Origin: Pseudomonas putida
GTDB lineage: Bacteria > Pseudomonadota > Gammaproteobacteria > Pseudomonadales > Pseudomonadaceae
DNA: 53,111 bases
Direction of reading: 5' to 3'
NCBI RefSeq assembly: GCF_028682455.1
Contig: NZ_JANHLD010000001.1
Location: 2,190,001 to 2,243,111 of the forward strand
Positions 1 through 9,622 of the stretch are shown here, piece by piece. Both the position numbers and the translations under genes were made by a program. Each line of letters begins with the position of its first letter. Within the stretch, counting starts at the first letter, position 1. The notes under the pieces were generated by a model. The model was not told the DNA's origin, made no database searches, and saw only the letters and a list, made by a program, of their open reading frames with translations.

Positions 1-1836
<1,836 letters not shown>

Positions 1837-1968
1837 TATAACACCCAAGCAATCTGCAGCGCAGATTGTGGTGGTGAAGACGCACTGAACCGAAAGTTCA
1901 AAAACCACAGATTGTCACATACCCGATTCGCTGGAGTGTCTGCACAAGACCTTCTGGCAACAGAATTT

Positions 1969-2085
1969 CTTGACGACCATAGAGCATTGGAACCACCTGA
2001 TCCCATCCCGAACTCAGCAGTGAAACGATGCATCGCCGATGGTAGTGTGGGGTTTCCCCATGTGAGAGTAGGTCATCGTCAAGAT
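1969..2085 (+). rRNA. rrf: 5S ribosomal RNA
   Basis: The segment contains the conserved loop-C text CCCATCCCGAACTCAG and the GATGGTAGTGTGGGG helix IV/V region typical of Pseudomonas 5S rRNA. The ends CTTGACGACC and GGTCATCGTCAAG pair to form helix I, which sets the limits to within one or two bases. It is the last gene of the rrn operon and is followed at once by a strong terminator. Confidence 0.96.
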
Positions 2086-2094
2086 TAAATTCCG

Positions 2095-2134
2095 AAACCC
2101 CTATCTGCGTACGCAGGTAGGGGTTTTGTCTTTT
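2095..2134 (+). terminator. Rho-independent terminator of the rrn operon
   Basis: A stem of about 15 bp is formed by AAACCCCTATCTGCG and CGCAGGTAGGGGTTT with a two-base loop and a single G-U pair. It is followed by a T-rich run (TTTTGTCTTTT). It sits 10 bp after 5S and should end rRNA transcription before the next gene. Confidence 0.92.
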
Positions 2135-2156
2135 CTGGGCCGCTAAATATCGATCT

Positions 2157-2178
2157 GCAGGAGTGGGCTTGCCCCACC
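2157..2178 (+). repeat. Degenerate REP element
   Basis: GCAGGAGTGGGCTTGCCCCA matches the Pseudomonas REP head, normally GTAGGAGCGGGCTTGCCCCG, with a few substitutions. It lies in the 155-bp spacer between the rrn terminator and the monooxygenase gene. I see no convincing sigma-70 promoter in that spacer, so the promoter of the downstream genes is unplaced. Confidence 0.55.
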
Positions 2179-2289
2179 ATTCGGGATCAAGGATCCGGGC
2201 GCAGAATGCAAATCAAGAACTATGTAGTGCCACGGCCTCCCTTCCTCTCGTCAAGCTCGAACCTCCTAGCCTTCTCGGAGAATTCGACC

Positions 2290-4221
2290 ATGACTATCGG
2301 CTCCAGCTACAACCATCCAGCCAATATCGCCACCACGCTACCAAGTCCTTCCAATCCCTGGGCTGCACGTTTCCCCAATCCTCCAGATCTCTGCTTCGAC
2401 TACCGTAAATTGGTGGAGCAAACGGGTGGTATTGCCAAGGCTAACCTCACAAACCACCGCATCTGCATCGTGGGAGCCGGTGTTACCGGCCTTACCGCCG
2501 CGCGCGAGTTGCTCCGTTGCGGCTTCGCTCAAATCACCGTGATCGAGCAGTCTAAGCGCGTTGGTGGTCGTCACCTGACCGTAGTAAACAATCCTCGGTC
2601 TTCCTCTCCATCGACCCCTTTCGAAATGGGCGCGATGCGCATGCCATTCTTTAATAGAACAGGTGAAGCACCTAAAGATGGCTGCTCACTCATGGCCTAT
2701 TACGCCAAGTTGTTCGAGTTGCGTATTTCGGATTTTCCCAATCCTGGCACGCCCTGGGTCGCTTCTACCGGCATTTACTTGCAGGAAGGTGAACTGGAGG
2801 GGCAGGGTGAGCCAAGGATGCTGATATGGAACAATCCTGACGGTTCCACACTGCCTCCTGCCGCGGTCCTGCAGCAGGTCTATGCCAAATGGCACAGGTT
2901 TGCTACCCGGATGACGGAACACGTAGCTGCAGTGTATGGCTCTGAGCACTGGGAGGCACAATGGGCCGCCATTGTGGCTCACTATCACGTGTTGTCATTT
3001 CGCGATCTGGTTCGTCTTCCCGCCCTTGATAGCTGGGATGCCGATGCCCCTGGCGATTTTGGCGGGTTGGGTATGAGTGCTGAGGAATCGGCCATTTTTT
3101 ATGCGATCGGTATTGGTGATGGCAGTTGGGGCGCCTTCTACGACGTGTGCTGTCTCTACCCCCTGCGCACTGCCATCTTCGGATTCAGTAGCCATTTGCA
3201 GCTGGTCCATGGGCGAGTGGATGAGCAAGGTATTCCACTTCCCGCTCCTTACCTGGGTGACACGGTATATGACAGCAAAGGCCTGAGATTCGCGCCACCG
3301 AACTACCTGGGGCTCGCTGCACTGGACGAGTGCTTGTTGTTCATGGAGATCAGCGAGCTTGGAAAATCACTCTATAGCCATTTGCTTCAGCACCAGGATG
3401 GGCTACTCACCGACTCTTCCGTTTGCGCTCTGAGCAAGCTACCGAATGGAAAGGTACGGGTTCGATATCAATGGAATGTCAGCAATCCTGACAAGACCAC
3501 CCCATTGAGCGCGGACTTTGACGCTGTGATTGTCACTTTGCCGTCCTGGTTGATTGAAACCAACGTCCATCTGGAGCATTTCACTTCAACAATGCTGCCG
3601 AGCAGCATCATCAACGCCTACAAGACAGCCCACTGGGAAACCAGTTGCAAAGTCTACGCGCCGCTGAAAAAGAGCTTTCTGCGTAGGAATCGGCGTATCC
3701 CGCAAATTCTGGTTACCGATAGTTTCGTACACGATGTATATGCCTATAGATACAACGATAGCTATGCCTACGACTGCATTCTGCTCAGTTACACCTGGGA
3801 GGACGACGCGACCAAGCTCGCCTCGCTCAGTGATACTGAACTGACGAAGCGCTGTGTCACAGAGCTCGACCGGATTCTGTTGCGCTGTACGAACATAGGT
3901 GAGCCAATTTCGCCCTATGTAGATACTGACAACGCTCGGGTGCAGCGCTGGGTGACCGATAAGAATGCCCTGGGTTGCGCCAAGCTCTACCGGGCGGGTA
4001 CCTATTACGATGCAATCAGTCTCATGAAGTACAACCGCGACCTCGCCGAGCATTCAGGGCTTTACCTGGTCGGCGAATCATTTTCTGTCGATGCTGGCTG
4101 GACGGAGCCTTGTTTCAGGACGGCAGTAGATGCGGTGATCAACATCTGTAGGAAGACGGGGGCTTCCTTCAACGGAGGTTTCTCAATGGACGACTATCCG
4201 CACTACCAAGTTCAGGTCTGA
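2290..4221 (+). CDS. FAD-dependent L-amino-acid 2-monooxygenase-like protein (Trp/Phe/Lys 2-monooxygenase family)
   Basis: This 643-residue flavoprotein resembles tryptophan, phenylalanine and lysine 2-monooxygenases, which oxidatively decarboxylate an L-amino acid to the amide one carbon shorter. Visible features are the dinucleotide-binding GAGVTG at residues 62-67, the family-typical FEMGAMRMP at 111-119, SYTWEDD at 500-506 and the C-terminal FAD-contact region GESFSVDAGW near 595-604. The ATG at 2290 is chosen over an in-frame ATG at 2206 because GGAG sits nine bases upstream of it. There is no signal peptide, so it should be cytoplasmic. The next gene is an amidase, as in the lysine davB-davA pair. 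The substrate cannot be told from sequence; a plain L-amino-acid oxidase is the main alternative. Stretches have low GC for this genome (one 60-base line near 3721 counts 24 G+C). Confidence 0.78.
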   Translation: MTIGSSYNHPANIATTLPSPSNPWAARFPNPPDLCFDYRKLVEQTGGIAKANLTNHRICIVGAGVTGLTAARELLRCGFAQITVIEQSKRVGGRHLTVVNNPRSSSPSTPFEMGAMRMPFFNRTGEAPKDGCSLMAYYAKLFELRISDFPNPGTPWVASTGIYLQEGELEGQGEPRMLIWNNPDGSTLPPAAVLQQVYAKWHRFATRMTEHVAAVYGSEHWEAQWAAIVAHYHVLSFRDLVRLPALDSWDADAPGDFGGLGMSAEESAIFYAIGIGDGSWGAFYDVCCLYPLRTAIFGFSSHLQLVHGRVDEQGIPLPAPYLGDTVYDSKGLRFAPPNYLGLAALDECLLFMEISELGKSLYSHLLQHQDGLLTDSSVCALSKLPNGKVRVRYQWNVSNPDKTTPLSADFDAVIVTLPSWLIETNVHLEHFTSTMLPSSIINAYKTAHWETSCKVYAPLKKSFLRRNRRIPQILVTDSFVHDVYAYRYNDSYAYDCILLSYTWEDDATKLASLSDTELTKRCVTELDRILLRCTNIGEPISPYVDTDNARVQRWVTDKNALGCAKLYRAGTYYDAISLMKYNRDLAEHSGLYLVGESFSVDAGWTEPCFRTAVDAVINICRKTGASFNGGFSMDDYPHYQVQV

Positions 4222-4232
4222 AATAAGGGTGA

Positions 4233-4259
4233 AAAGGGCAGAGGCTTTGATTGCCCTTT
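4233..4259 (+). other. Intergenic hairpin between monooxygenase and amidase genes
   Basis: AAAGGGCA and TGCCCTTT form a perfect 8-bp stem with an 11-base loop, starting 11 bases after the monooxygenase stop. No T-run follows, so it could be an attenuator, an RNA-stability element or a weak terminator. The rest of the 148-bp gap shows nothing else I can name apart from the amidase ribosome binding site. Confidence 0.5.
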
Positions 4260-4369
4260 CCACCACTTGAGTACCTTCCTGCCACGTCTTCGGAGGTGTC
4301 CGACTGTTTTAGCGGGTGTGCTGTCCGCTTAACTGGCGTCCCTCTCAAAACGACAAGAAGGACTTCGCC

Positions 4370-5266
4370 ATGTCTGTACACACAACCCCCATCAGCCCTG
4401 CTCGTGTTGCGGTCATTCAGTTCGATCCGCAGGTCGGGCAACAGCATTGTGACGACAACCTCTGCAGGGGACTGAAGCTCGCTGAGCAGGCAGTCCGTCA
4501 GGGTGCCAATCTGATTGTACTGCCGGAGTTGGCCAACACTGGATACACCTTTCAGACCCGTGCAGAAGCCTACCAGCATGCAGAGACGCTTGCCGATGGG
4601 CCGAGCCTGAACAGCTGGTCGGCCTTTGCCCGGGAGCATCAGGTCTATCTGGTGGCTGGTTTCGCCGAGCGAGATGGATTGAAACTTTATGACAGCGCAG
4701 TGCTTTTTGGCCCAGAGGGGCTGCTCGGACATTACCGAAAGGCGCATTTGTGGAACCAGGAAAAGCTCTGGTTCACACCGGGCAACCTGGGGTTCCCGGT
4801 GTTTGAAACCCCCATCGGACGCATTGGCCTGATGATCTGTTGGGATGTCTGGTTCCCGGAGGTACCGCGGCTATTGGCCCTGCAGGGCGCCGATATCATT
4901 TGCAGCCTTAACAATTGGGTCTGGACGCCACCACCACTGTTCGATGCCAGCGGCAAATGCATGGCTTCCTACCTGACCATGACCGCGGCCCACGTCAATA
5001 ACGTTCCTATCGCAGCGGCCAATCGCATTGGCAGCGAACGCGGTGGACGATTTCTCGGTTGCTCGTTGATTGCGGGGACCAACGGTTGGCCAATCGGCGA
5101 AGTGGCCGGGGCTGAGAACGAATGCATTATCGTTGCCGACCTTGACCTCAGTGCGGCCCGTAGCGCGCCTATCTGGAACAGCCTCAACGACTTGCCCCGG
5201 GACCGTCGCGTCGATGTGTATGGCTCGATGCTCGGTTATGAGCTACATCCTGCTCTGCCGCGCTGA
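4370..5266 (+). CDS. Carbon-nitrogen hydrolase (nitrilase superfamily), probable aliphatic or arylalkyl amidase
   Basis: The 298-residue protein carries the full Glu-Lys-Cys catalytic triad of the nitrilase superfamily: E53 in LPELANTGY, K124 in YRKAHLW and C157 in ICWDVWFPE. The WDVWFPE context and the absence of a membrane or synthetase domain fit an amidase or carbamoylase more than a true nitrilase. The ATG at 4370 has AAGAAGGA just upstream. The stop lies nine bases before the next start, so amidase, membrane protein and asparaginase genes look like one transcript. By analogy with DavA after DavB, I infer that it hydrolyses the amide released by the upstream monooxygenase to a carboxylate and ammonia. 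The exact substrate is unknown. Confidence 0.85.
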   Translation: MSVHTTPISPARVAVIQFDPQVGQQHCDDNLCRGLKLAEQAVRQGANLIVLPELANTGYTFQTRAEAYQHAETLADGPSLNSWSAFAREHQVYLVAGFAERDGLKLYDSAVLFGPEGLLGHYRKAHLWNQEKLWFTPGNLGFPVFETPIGRIGLMICWDVWFPEVPRLLALQGADIICSLNNWVWTPPPLFDASGKCMASYLTMTAAHVNNVPIAAANRIGSERGGRFLGCSLIAGTNGWPIGEVAGAENECIIVADLDLSAARSAPIWNSLNDLPRDRRVDVYGSMLGYELHPALPR

Positions 5267-5275
5267 GGGGCTGTC

Positions 5276-6472
5276 ATGGATAACATTATTGAACGACCTC
5301 GCAACACTTTCATTCCACTGTTTCTGCTGTGCCTGGGAACATCGCTTTTCACCTGTCTGACTATCGAGGTAATCAGTGGCCGGGCAGGGCACTGGCTACA
5401 ACACTGGCCGGACTATTCACATTTACTCGCTCATCTGGGGGAGCCGATGGCTCGCCTACGCTGGATCATCGGTGATATCAGTGAGGTGGCTTTCTACAAG
5501 CACGAACTGCCAGCACTGGGCTTGCTCGCGGGGGCGGCGCTTGCGCATTGGGCAAACCGTAATGGCAAGTCCTGGCAGGGGTTTGCCATCAGCTACGGAA
5601 CTGGCCTTTGGCCGTGGTTGGTGATCAGTTCTCTACTCGGTCTGCTGCTCAGCCATGTCTTGTGGGGCTGGGTATTGAGCAGTGGAACCTGGCAGCCGAC
5701 GTTCGTTGCTTTCGTCTCACTGCCAGCGGCGATGGTGCTGTTGTTCGGTGCGGGCTGGAGAGTCGCTATCAATGGTGCGATTTTGGGCGCGCTGCTGGTA
5801 ACGCCGGCAAGCCTGCTGCTAGTCAACTATCTGTGTTATCCATTGCAGCTACCCGTGGTCATCGGCAATGTCAGCGGCATGGCGATCGCGAGTGTACTGG
5901 CATTCATATTGTGTCGGCATTACCCGATACTGGTGCAGTCAACGCCTGCTGCTGATTCACCACCGTCACTGCCTGTGTTGTCTACCCAGCCTGAATATGG
6001 CGGACTCTGGACACTTCGTCGGGTACTCGCAGACTTCAGCGAGGCGCCATTCTTTGGCAACGAGTGGGCCAGTCTTGGCTTATTGTCGGGAGTACTACTG
6101 GCCTACGCCATTTCGCCCACCGGCCCTGCCTATGGCTCACAGTTGGTCATCGAGATGATTGCCGGGCAGGCACTGGCTTCGTTTATCGGCGTGCTGGTGT
6201 GGCGCCACAAATGGCGCACTCTGGGGTGGTATCCCACCTACATTCCGATAGTGTCTGTGGTACCTGCCGCGGTACTCACGCTGGGCGGCAGCTGGCAAGT
6301 CATCGTGCTCAGCGCTACCTTGGGGGCGCTGATGGCACCGCCCCTGGCTCATGCCATCAGCCAACGCTTGCCGAGCCATATGCATGGCTACCTAGGCAAT
6401 GTCTTGTCCATGGCCGTCTGTACCCTGGTTATCATCCCCTTCATTCGCTTGATCACCGGAGCAATGCTATGA
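5276..6472 (+). CDS. Polytopic membrane protein with two tandem related halves, family not recognised
   Basis: This 398-residue protein is strongly hydrophobic, with roughly ten possible transmembrane segments and a hydrophilic linker near residues 220-245 (Ser/Pro-rich). It is internally duplicated. Residues about 60-215 and 246-395 align along their length: DISEVAFYKHELPALGLLAG matches DFSEAPFFGNEWASLGLLSG, SLPAAMVLLFGAGWRVAI matches SVVPAAVLTLGGSWQVIV, and GNVSGMA matches GNVLSMA. It starts nine bases after the amidase with GAGGGG as binding site and overlaps the asparaginase start by ATGA. Its position suggests uptake or export of an amino acid or amide, but that is inference. I do not recognise the family. 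Confidence 0.8.
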   Translation: MDNIIERPRNTFIPLFLLCLGTSLFTCLTIEVISGRAGHWLQHWPDYSHLLAHLGEPMARLRWIIGDISEVAFYKHELPALGLLAGAALAHWANRNGKSWQGFAISYGTGLWPWLVISSLLGLLLSHVLWGWVLSSGTWQPTFVAFVSLPAAMVLLFGAGWRVAINGAILGALLVTPASLLLVNYLCYPLQLPVVIGNVSGMAIASVLAFILCRHYPILVQSTPAADSPPSLPVLSTQPEYGGLWTLRRVLADFSEAPFFGNEWASLGLLSGVLLAYAISPTGPAYGSQLVIEMIAGQALASFIGVLVWRHKWRTLGWYPTYIPIVSVVPAAVLTLGGSWQVIVLSATLGALMAPPLAHAISQRLPSHMHGYLGNVLSMAVCTLVIIPFIRLITGAML

Positions 6473-7479
6473 GCGCAACCAAATGCCTCCCTCTGCTGGC
6501 GATTGGAAGCCTGGGTGGAACTGTCTGCATGCAGGTCGAAAGCGCAGGCCAGGGGGTTACCCCGAGCCTGAGCGGCGAGGCCCTGGTGGCGGGCTTGCCA
6601 CAGCTTCAAGGCCTGGCCCGCATCAGCGCCGAAACCTTGCAGTTGCTACCCAGTGCATCGCTAACCTTCATCCAGTTGCTCGACGTCCTGCATTGGGCCG
6701 ACGCCCAGGTGAAGCAGGGGGCTCAAGGCGTGGTGTTGACGCAGGGGACCGACACCCTGGAAGAGGTGGCGTATTTTATGGATCTGCTTTGGCCACATGA
6801 GGCACCCTTGGTGCTCACCGGCGCCATGCGTTCGGCCAACCAGGCCGGTGCAGACGGGCCTGCCAATCTGTTTGCGTCGGTACAGGTTGCATTGGCTGCA
6901 GAGAGTCAGGGGCGGGGGGCTTTGGTGGTCATCAATGACCAGATCCATGCTGCGTTGAATGTGCGTAAAGCCGACAGTCTGGCAATGGACGCCTTCACTT
7001 CTTCGCATGTCGGTCCGCAAGGCCTGCTGATAGAAGGGCGCGTGTGCTACTTGAAACCATCGAGGCTGCGCTACGCCCTTCCTGCCCCCCAACGCCTGGA
7101 CCACCGTGTGGCATTGCTCGAAGCCAGCCTGTCAGCAGACACCTTGCTGCTGGAAGAGGTAGCAGGACTGGGCTACGAAGGGCTGGTGATCGCCGGCTTC
7201 GGTGCCGGACATGTGTCTCAGGAATGGGCACGTTGTCTGGGGCAGATCAGCCAACGGCTGTCGGTCGTCGTCGCCACACGAACGGGTGCTGGCACTACGG
7301 CCTCACGCACCTATGGATTCAAGGGGGGTGAGATCGACTTGCAACGTAGAGGGGTGCGGATGGCAGGCTTTCTCTGCCCGCGCAAATGCCGGGTACTGCT
7401 CTGGGTGTTGATTGGTTGTGGCATGGAGGCTGAGCTAGAGCATCATCTGCAAGCCCAAAGCCCGGCGCGTTCACTGTAA
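6469..7479 (+). CDS. L-asparaginase-like amidohydrolase
   Basis: The 336-residue protein fits the bacterial asparaginase/glutaminase fold. The first catalytic threonine is T18 in SLGGTVCM. The second motif is QGTDTLEE at 92-99, with Thr94 and Asp95 kept but Gln replacing the usual His of HGTDT. VLTGAMR and a Lys in NVRKADS are also present. No signal peptide is seen, so a cytoplasmic enzyme is expected. Its ATG overlaps the membrane-protein stop (ATGA), which indicates translational coupling. The enzyme may release ammonia from asparagine, glutamine or a related amide made in this pathway. The last residues past about 320 are poorly conserved and overlap a hairpin. Confidence 0.82.
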   Translation: MSATKCLPLLAIGSLGGTVCMQVESAGQGVTPSLSGEALVAGLPQLQGLARISAETLQLLPSASLTFIQLLDVLHWADAQVKQGAQGVVLTQGTDTLEEVAYFMDLLWPHEAPLVLTGAMRSANQAGADGPANLFASVQVALAAESQGRGALVVINDQIHAALNVRKADSLAMDAFTSSHVGPQGLLIEGRVCYLKPSRLRYALPAPQRLDHRVALLEASLSADTLLLEEVAGLGYEGLVIAGFGAGHVSQEWARCLGQISQRLSVVVATRTGAGTTASRTYGFKGGEIDLQRRGVRMAGFLCPRKCRVLLWVLIGCGMEAELEHHLQAQSPARSL

Positions 7480-7516
7480 AGCTGAACGCGCCGCGGGAGC
7501 CCGACCCAGGCTCCCG
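7464..7516. terminator. Two hairpins between convergent genes, probable terminator region
   Basis: GGCGCGTTC at 7464-7472 pairs with GAACGCGCC at 7484-7492 around the asparaginase stop codon. CGGGAGCC at 7494-7501 pairs with GGCTCCCG at 7509-7516. Neither has a T-run. They sit between the converging asparaginase gene and the small reverse gene, where they could limit readthrough from both sides. Confidence 0.5.
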
Positions 7517-7523
7517 CACCGGC

Positions 7524-7844
7524 CTACACGAATGCCTGGGGCGCCATGCCACGCGGCAGGCGGCAACGATCAGGCTGAGCGACCAGGCGAACACGCCAGT
7601 TGGCCTTGAAGCAGAAGGTAGTGGCTTGTACCTGGCTCGCTTGGCTCGCCAGACGCTGTTTACGCAGCTCAGCCAGGGAAGGGGTGGCTTTCTTGGCCGG
7701 CACCGATTCAGCTTTTACCAGCGACCGCTGGCAGGATTTGCAATCGACCTTGTCGGTGTCAGCGGTGCTGCTGAGGTTGTTGCCATTTCGACCGCAAGCG
7801 ACTGCGTCGCCGCTCGTTGAGTAGTGCATTACCACGCTGTACAT
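7524..7844 (-). CDS. Small Cys-containing protein, function unknown
   Basis: About 106 residues, basic in its C-terminal half. The N-terminal part has Cys residues in VACGR and in CKSC, spaced like a small metal-binding motif, followed by a Lys/Ala-rich helix-like stretch. The start is uncertain: the ATG at 7844 has GGAG directly against it, while a second ATG at 7829 lies further from that GGAG. A further two Cys in CFK and RCR lie near the C-terminus. It stands alone between the asparaginase gene and the chaN terminator. I cannot assign a function. Confidence 0.6.
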   Translation of the reverse strand: MYSVVMHYSTSGDAVACGRNGNNLSSTADTDKVDCKSCQRSLVKAESVPAKKATPSLAELRKQRLASQASQVQATTFCFKANWRVRLVAQPDRCRLPRGMAPQAFV

Positions 7845-7894
7845 CTCCACATATGAACAAAAGCGCGCGCATTTTCGCACATTTCATCCGCTCA

Positions 7895-7922
7895 TAAAAA
7901 AGGCTGCCTCATGGCAGCCTTT
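7895..7922 (-). terminator. Rho-independent terminator of the haem-uptake operon
   Basis: Read on the reverse strand, AAGGCTGCC and GGCAGCCTT pair around a four-base loop and are followed by TTTTTTAT. It lies 31 bases after the chaN stop codon. Confidence 0.88.
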
Positions 7923-7953
7923 CACGCATTGCAGACTGTTACCAGGCAGGTGC

Positions 7954-8838
7954 TCAGCGGCGCAGTTTGGCGCAATGGTCCTGCTCGGGCTGCGCCGCCG
8001 TATACCACACAAAGTCAGCGCTTTCGGCGCTCACGGTCTTTCCGGTTTCGGCGAGGATCAGCACCAGGTTACCTTCCTTGGCCCCCAGGTCGCTCAAGTG
8101 CAGGGGCACCCCCAGGTCCTTGCGCACATGGAAGGCCCCAGCCAGCAATACGGCAGGCGTCGGGGCTGCCAACAGGCGTTCGGCCATGCGCCGATCTCGC
8201 TGTTGTTGCACGGCGAGCATCGCTGGCATCTGCGCTTCGGGAAGCAAGCCGCAATGTGACTCACGAATATCGTTCAGCAGCGTCGCCTGTACGCTTGGGG
8301 TGGTAGACACAGAGCCTTCAAGTGATGGGCGCTGTTTGTAGATCTGCATGATCTGGGCTCGGTTCAGGTTGGCTGCCAATAGAGGATAGGGTTGCTTCAC
8401 GGCATAGGTGACCAGCGCCCCATACACGCTCCAATCCCAATTGGCCTGCCAGGCCAGCGCCTTGAACAGGTCGCCTGGCGCCTCACCGGCCCGGGCAGCG
8501 GCTTGCACCGCATCGACGTTTGCTTGTTGGTCCGGGTTGATCATCTCCATCAGCAGGCTGCCTTGTGGGCGTTGCGCTGCCAGTTGGCGCATCAGCCACA
8601 GCTGCAGGGCGTGGTGATCAGGATTGTCATGTTGCTCACCAACCAGCACACGTGGTGCTGCCGCAAGGCGCTCGACCAATTGCTGTGGGGTGAGCGTGTG
8701 ACCCGTGGCGAGTTCGCGGATCAGGCCAAGGTCGGCGTGGTCGCGCCCTTGTGGGGCAATCGGTGCCGGCGGGGGCTGTACAGTTTGGGATTGGCAGGCC
8801 GTCAACAGGCCGACCAGGCAGAGCGACAGAAGACGCAT
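7954..8838 (-). CDS. ChaN family lipoprotein, haem/iron-uptake associated
   Basis: The 294-residue protein begins with a lipoprotein signal (LLTAC, Cys15), so it should be anchored to the periplasmic face of a membrane. The GEQHDNPDHH motif near residues 67-76 is the hallmark of the ChaN/DUF399 family, which binds haem in Campylobacter ChaN. It is the last gene of the haem operon, 16 bases after phuV, in the position of phuW in the P. aeruginosa phuSTUVW operon. A role in periplasmic haem handling is likely but unproven. Co-transcription makes iron/Fur control likely. Confidence 0.82.
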   Translation of the reverse strand: MRLLSLCLVGLLTACQSQTVQPPPAPIAPQGRDHADLGLIRELATGHTLTPQQLVERLAAAPRVLVGEQHDNPDHHALQLWLMRQLAAQRPQGSLLMEMINPDQQANVDAVQAAARAGEAPGDLFKALAWQANWDWSVYGALVTYAVKQPYPLLAANLNRAQIMQIYKQRPSLEGSVSTTPSVQATLLNDIRESHCGLLPEAQMPAMLAVQQQRDRRMAERLLAAPTPAVLLAGAFHVRKDLGVPLHLSDLGAKEGNLVLILAETGKTVSAESADFVWYTAAQPEQDHCAKLRR

Positions 8839-8854
8839 GGGGGGTTCCTAAAAT

Positions 8855-9622
8855 TCAACGAGCGATGATCAACGGGTGACCGCGTTCCGGATGTGGCTGG
8901 ATGAGGACCTGCAGCCCATAGACTGCTGCCAGCGCATCGGCAGTCAGCACCTCTGCCGGCGGGCCATAGGCATGGGGCAGGCCTTGTTGCAACAACAGTA
9001 GATGATCGCAATAGCGGGCCGCCAGGTTGAGGTCATGCAGGATCACCATGACCGCCGCACCACGTTCGGCAAAGTCGCGCACTGCTTGCAAGATGGTGTG
9101 TTGGTGCAAGGGGTCGAGCATCGACGTCGGCTCGTCAAGCAATAGCGTCTGGCCTTCTGCACCTGGCCAGAGTTGCGCCAGGACCCGAGCCAGGTGCACT
9201 CGCTGCCGCTCGCCACCCGACAACGCCAGGTAGCTGCGCCCGGCCAGGTGCAGGGCATCAGCGGCTTGCAGTGCCTCGGTGACGATTTCGGCATCGCGCA
9301 CCTGGCCGGTGGCATGGGGCAGGCGCCCCATGCTCACCACTTCGTTGACTGAAAAGCCGAAGTTCAGGCTCGAGCTCTGGGGTAGCACCGCCAGCCGCCT
9401 GGCGCGTTCCTGGCCAGGCCAGTCGGCCAGCGGGCGGCCATCGAGGCTGACGCTGCCTTCGCTGACTGACAGCTCTGCGCACAAGGCGGCAAGCAAGGTA
9501 CTTTTACCGGCACCGTTGGGGCCGAGTACACCCAGCACCTCGCCCGGGTTCAGTTGCAGGTCGATGTTTGCCAACACGGTGCGATGAGCGCGCCGTACCG
9601 ACAGGTTGGTTGCCTTGAGCAT
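8855..9622 (-). CDS. phuV: Haem ABC transporter ATP-binding protein
   Basis: The 255-residue ATPase has Walker [10 protein letters not shown], the signature LSGGERQRV, Walker B LLLDEPT and a switch His in ILHDLN, all in the order expected for iron-chelate ABC ATPases. The ATG at 9622 overlaps the phuU stop (ATGA). It powers haem transfer across the inner membrane with PhuU, fed by PhuT. Confidence 0.93.
   Translation of the reverse strand: MLKATNLSVRRAHRTVLANIDLQLNPGEVLGVLGPNGAGKSTLLAALCAELSVSEGSVSLDGRPLADWPGQERARRLAVLPQSSSLNFGFSVNEVVSMGRLPHATGQVRDAEIVTEALQAADALHLAGRSYLALSGGERQRVHLARVLAQLWPGAEGQTLLLDEPTSMLDPLHQHTILQAVRDFAERGAAVMVILHDLNLAARYCDHLLLLQQGLPHAYGPPAEVLTADALAAVYGLQVLIQPHPERGHPLIIAR

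Noticed and set aside
1837..1968. tRNA gene in the 23S-5S spacer
   Set aside because: No cloverleaf or T-loop motif GGTTCGAATCC-type sequence was seen.
2206..2289. Longer monooxygenase starting at ATG 2206
   Set aside because: No ribosome binding site before 2206, while GGAG is well spaced before ATG 2290.
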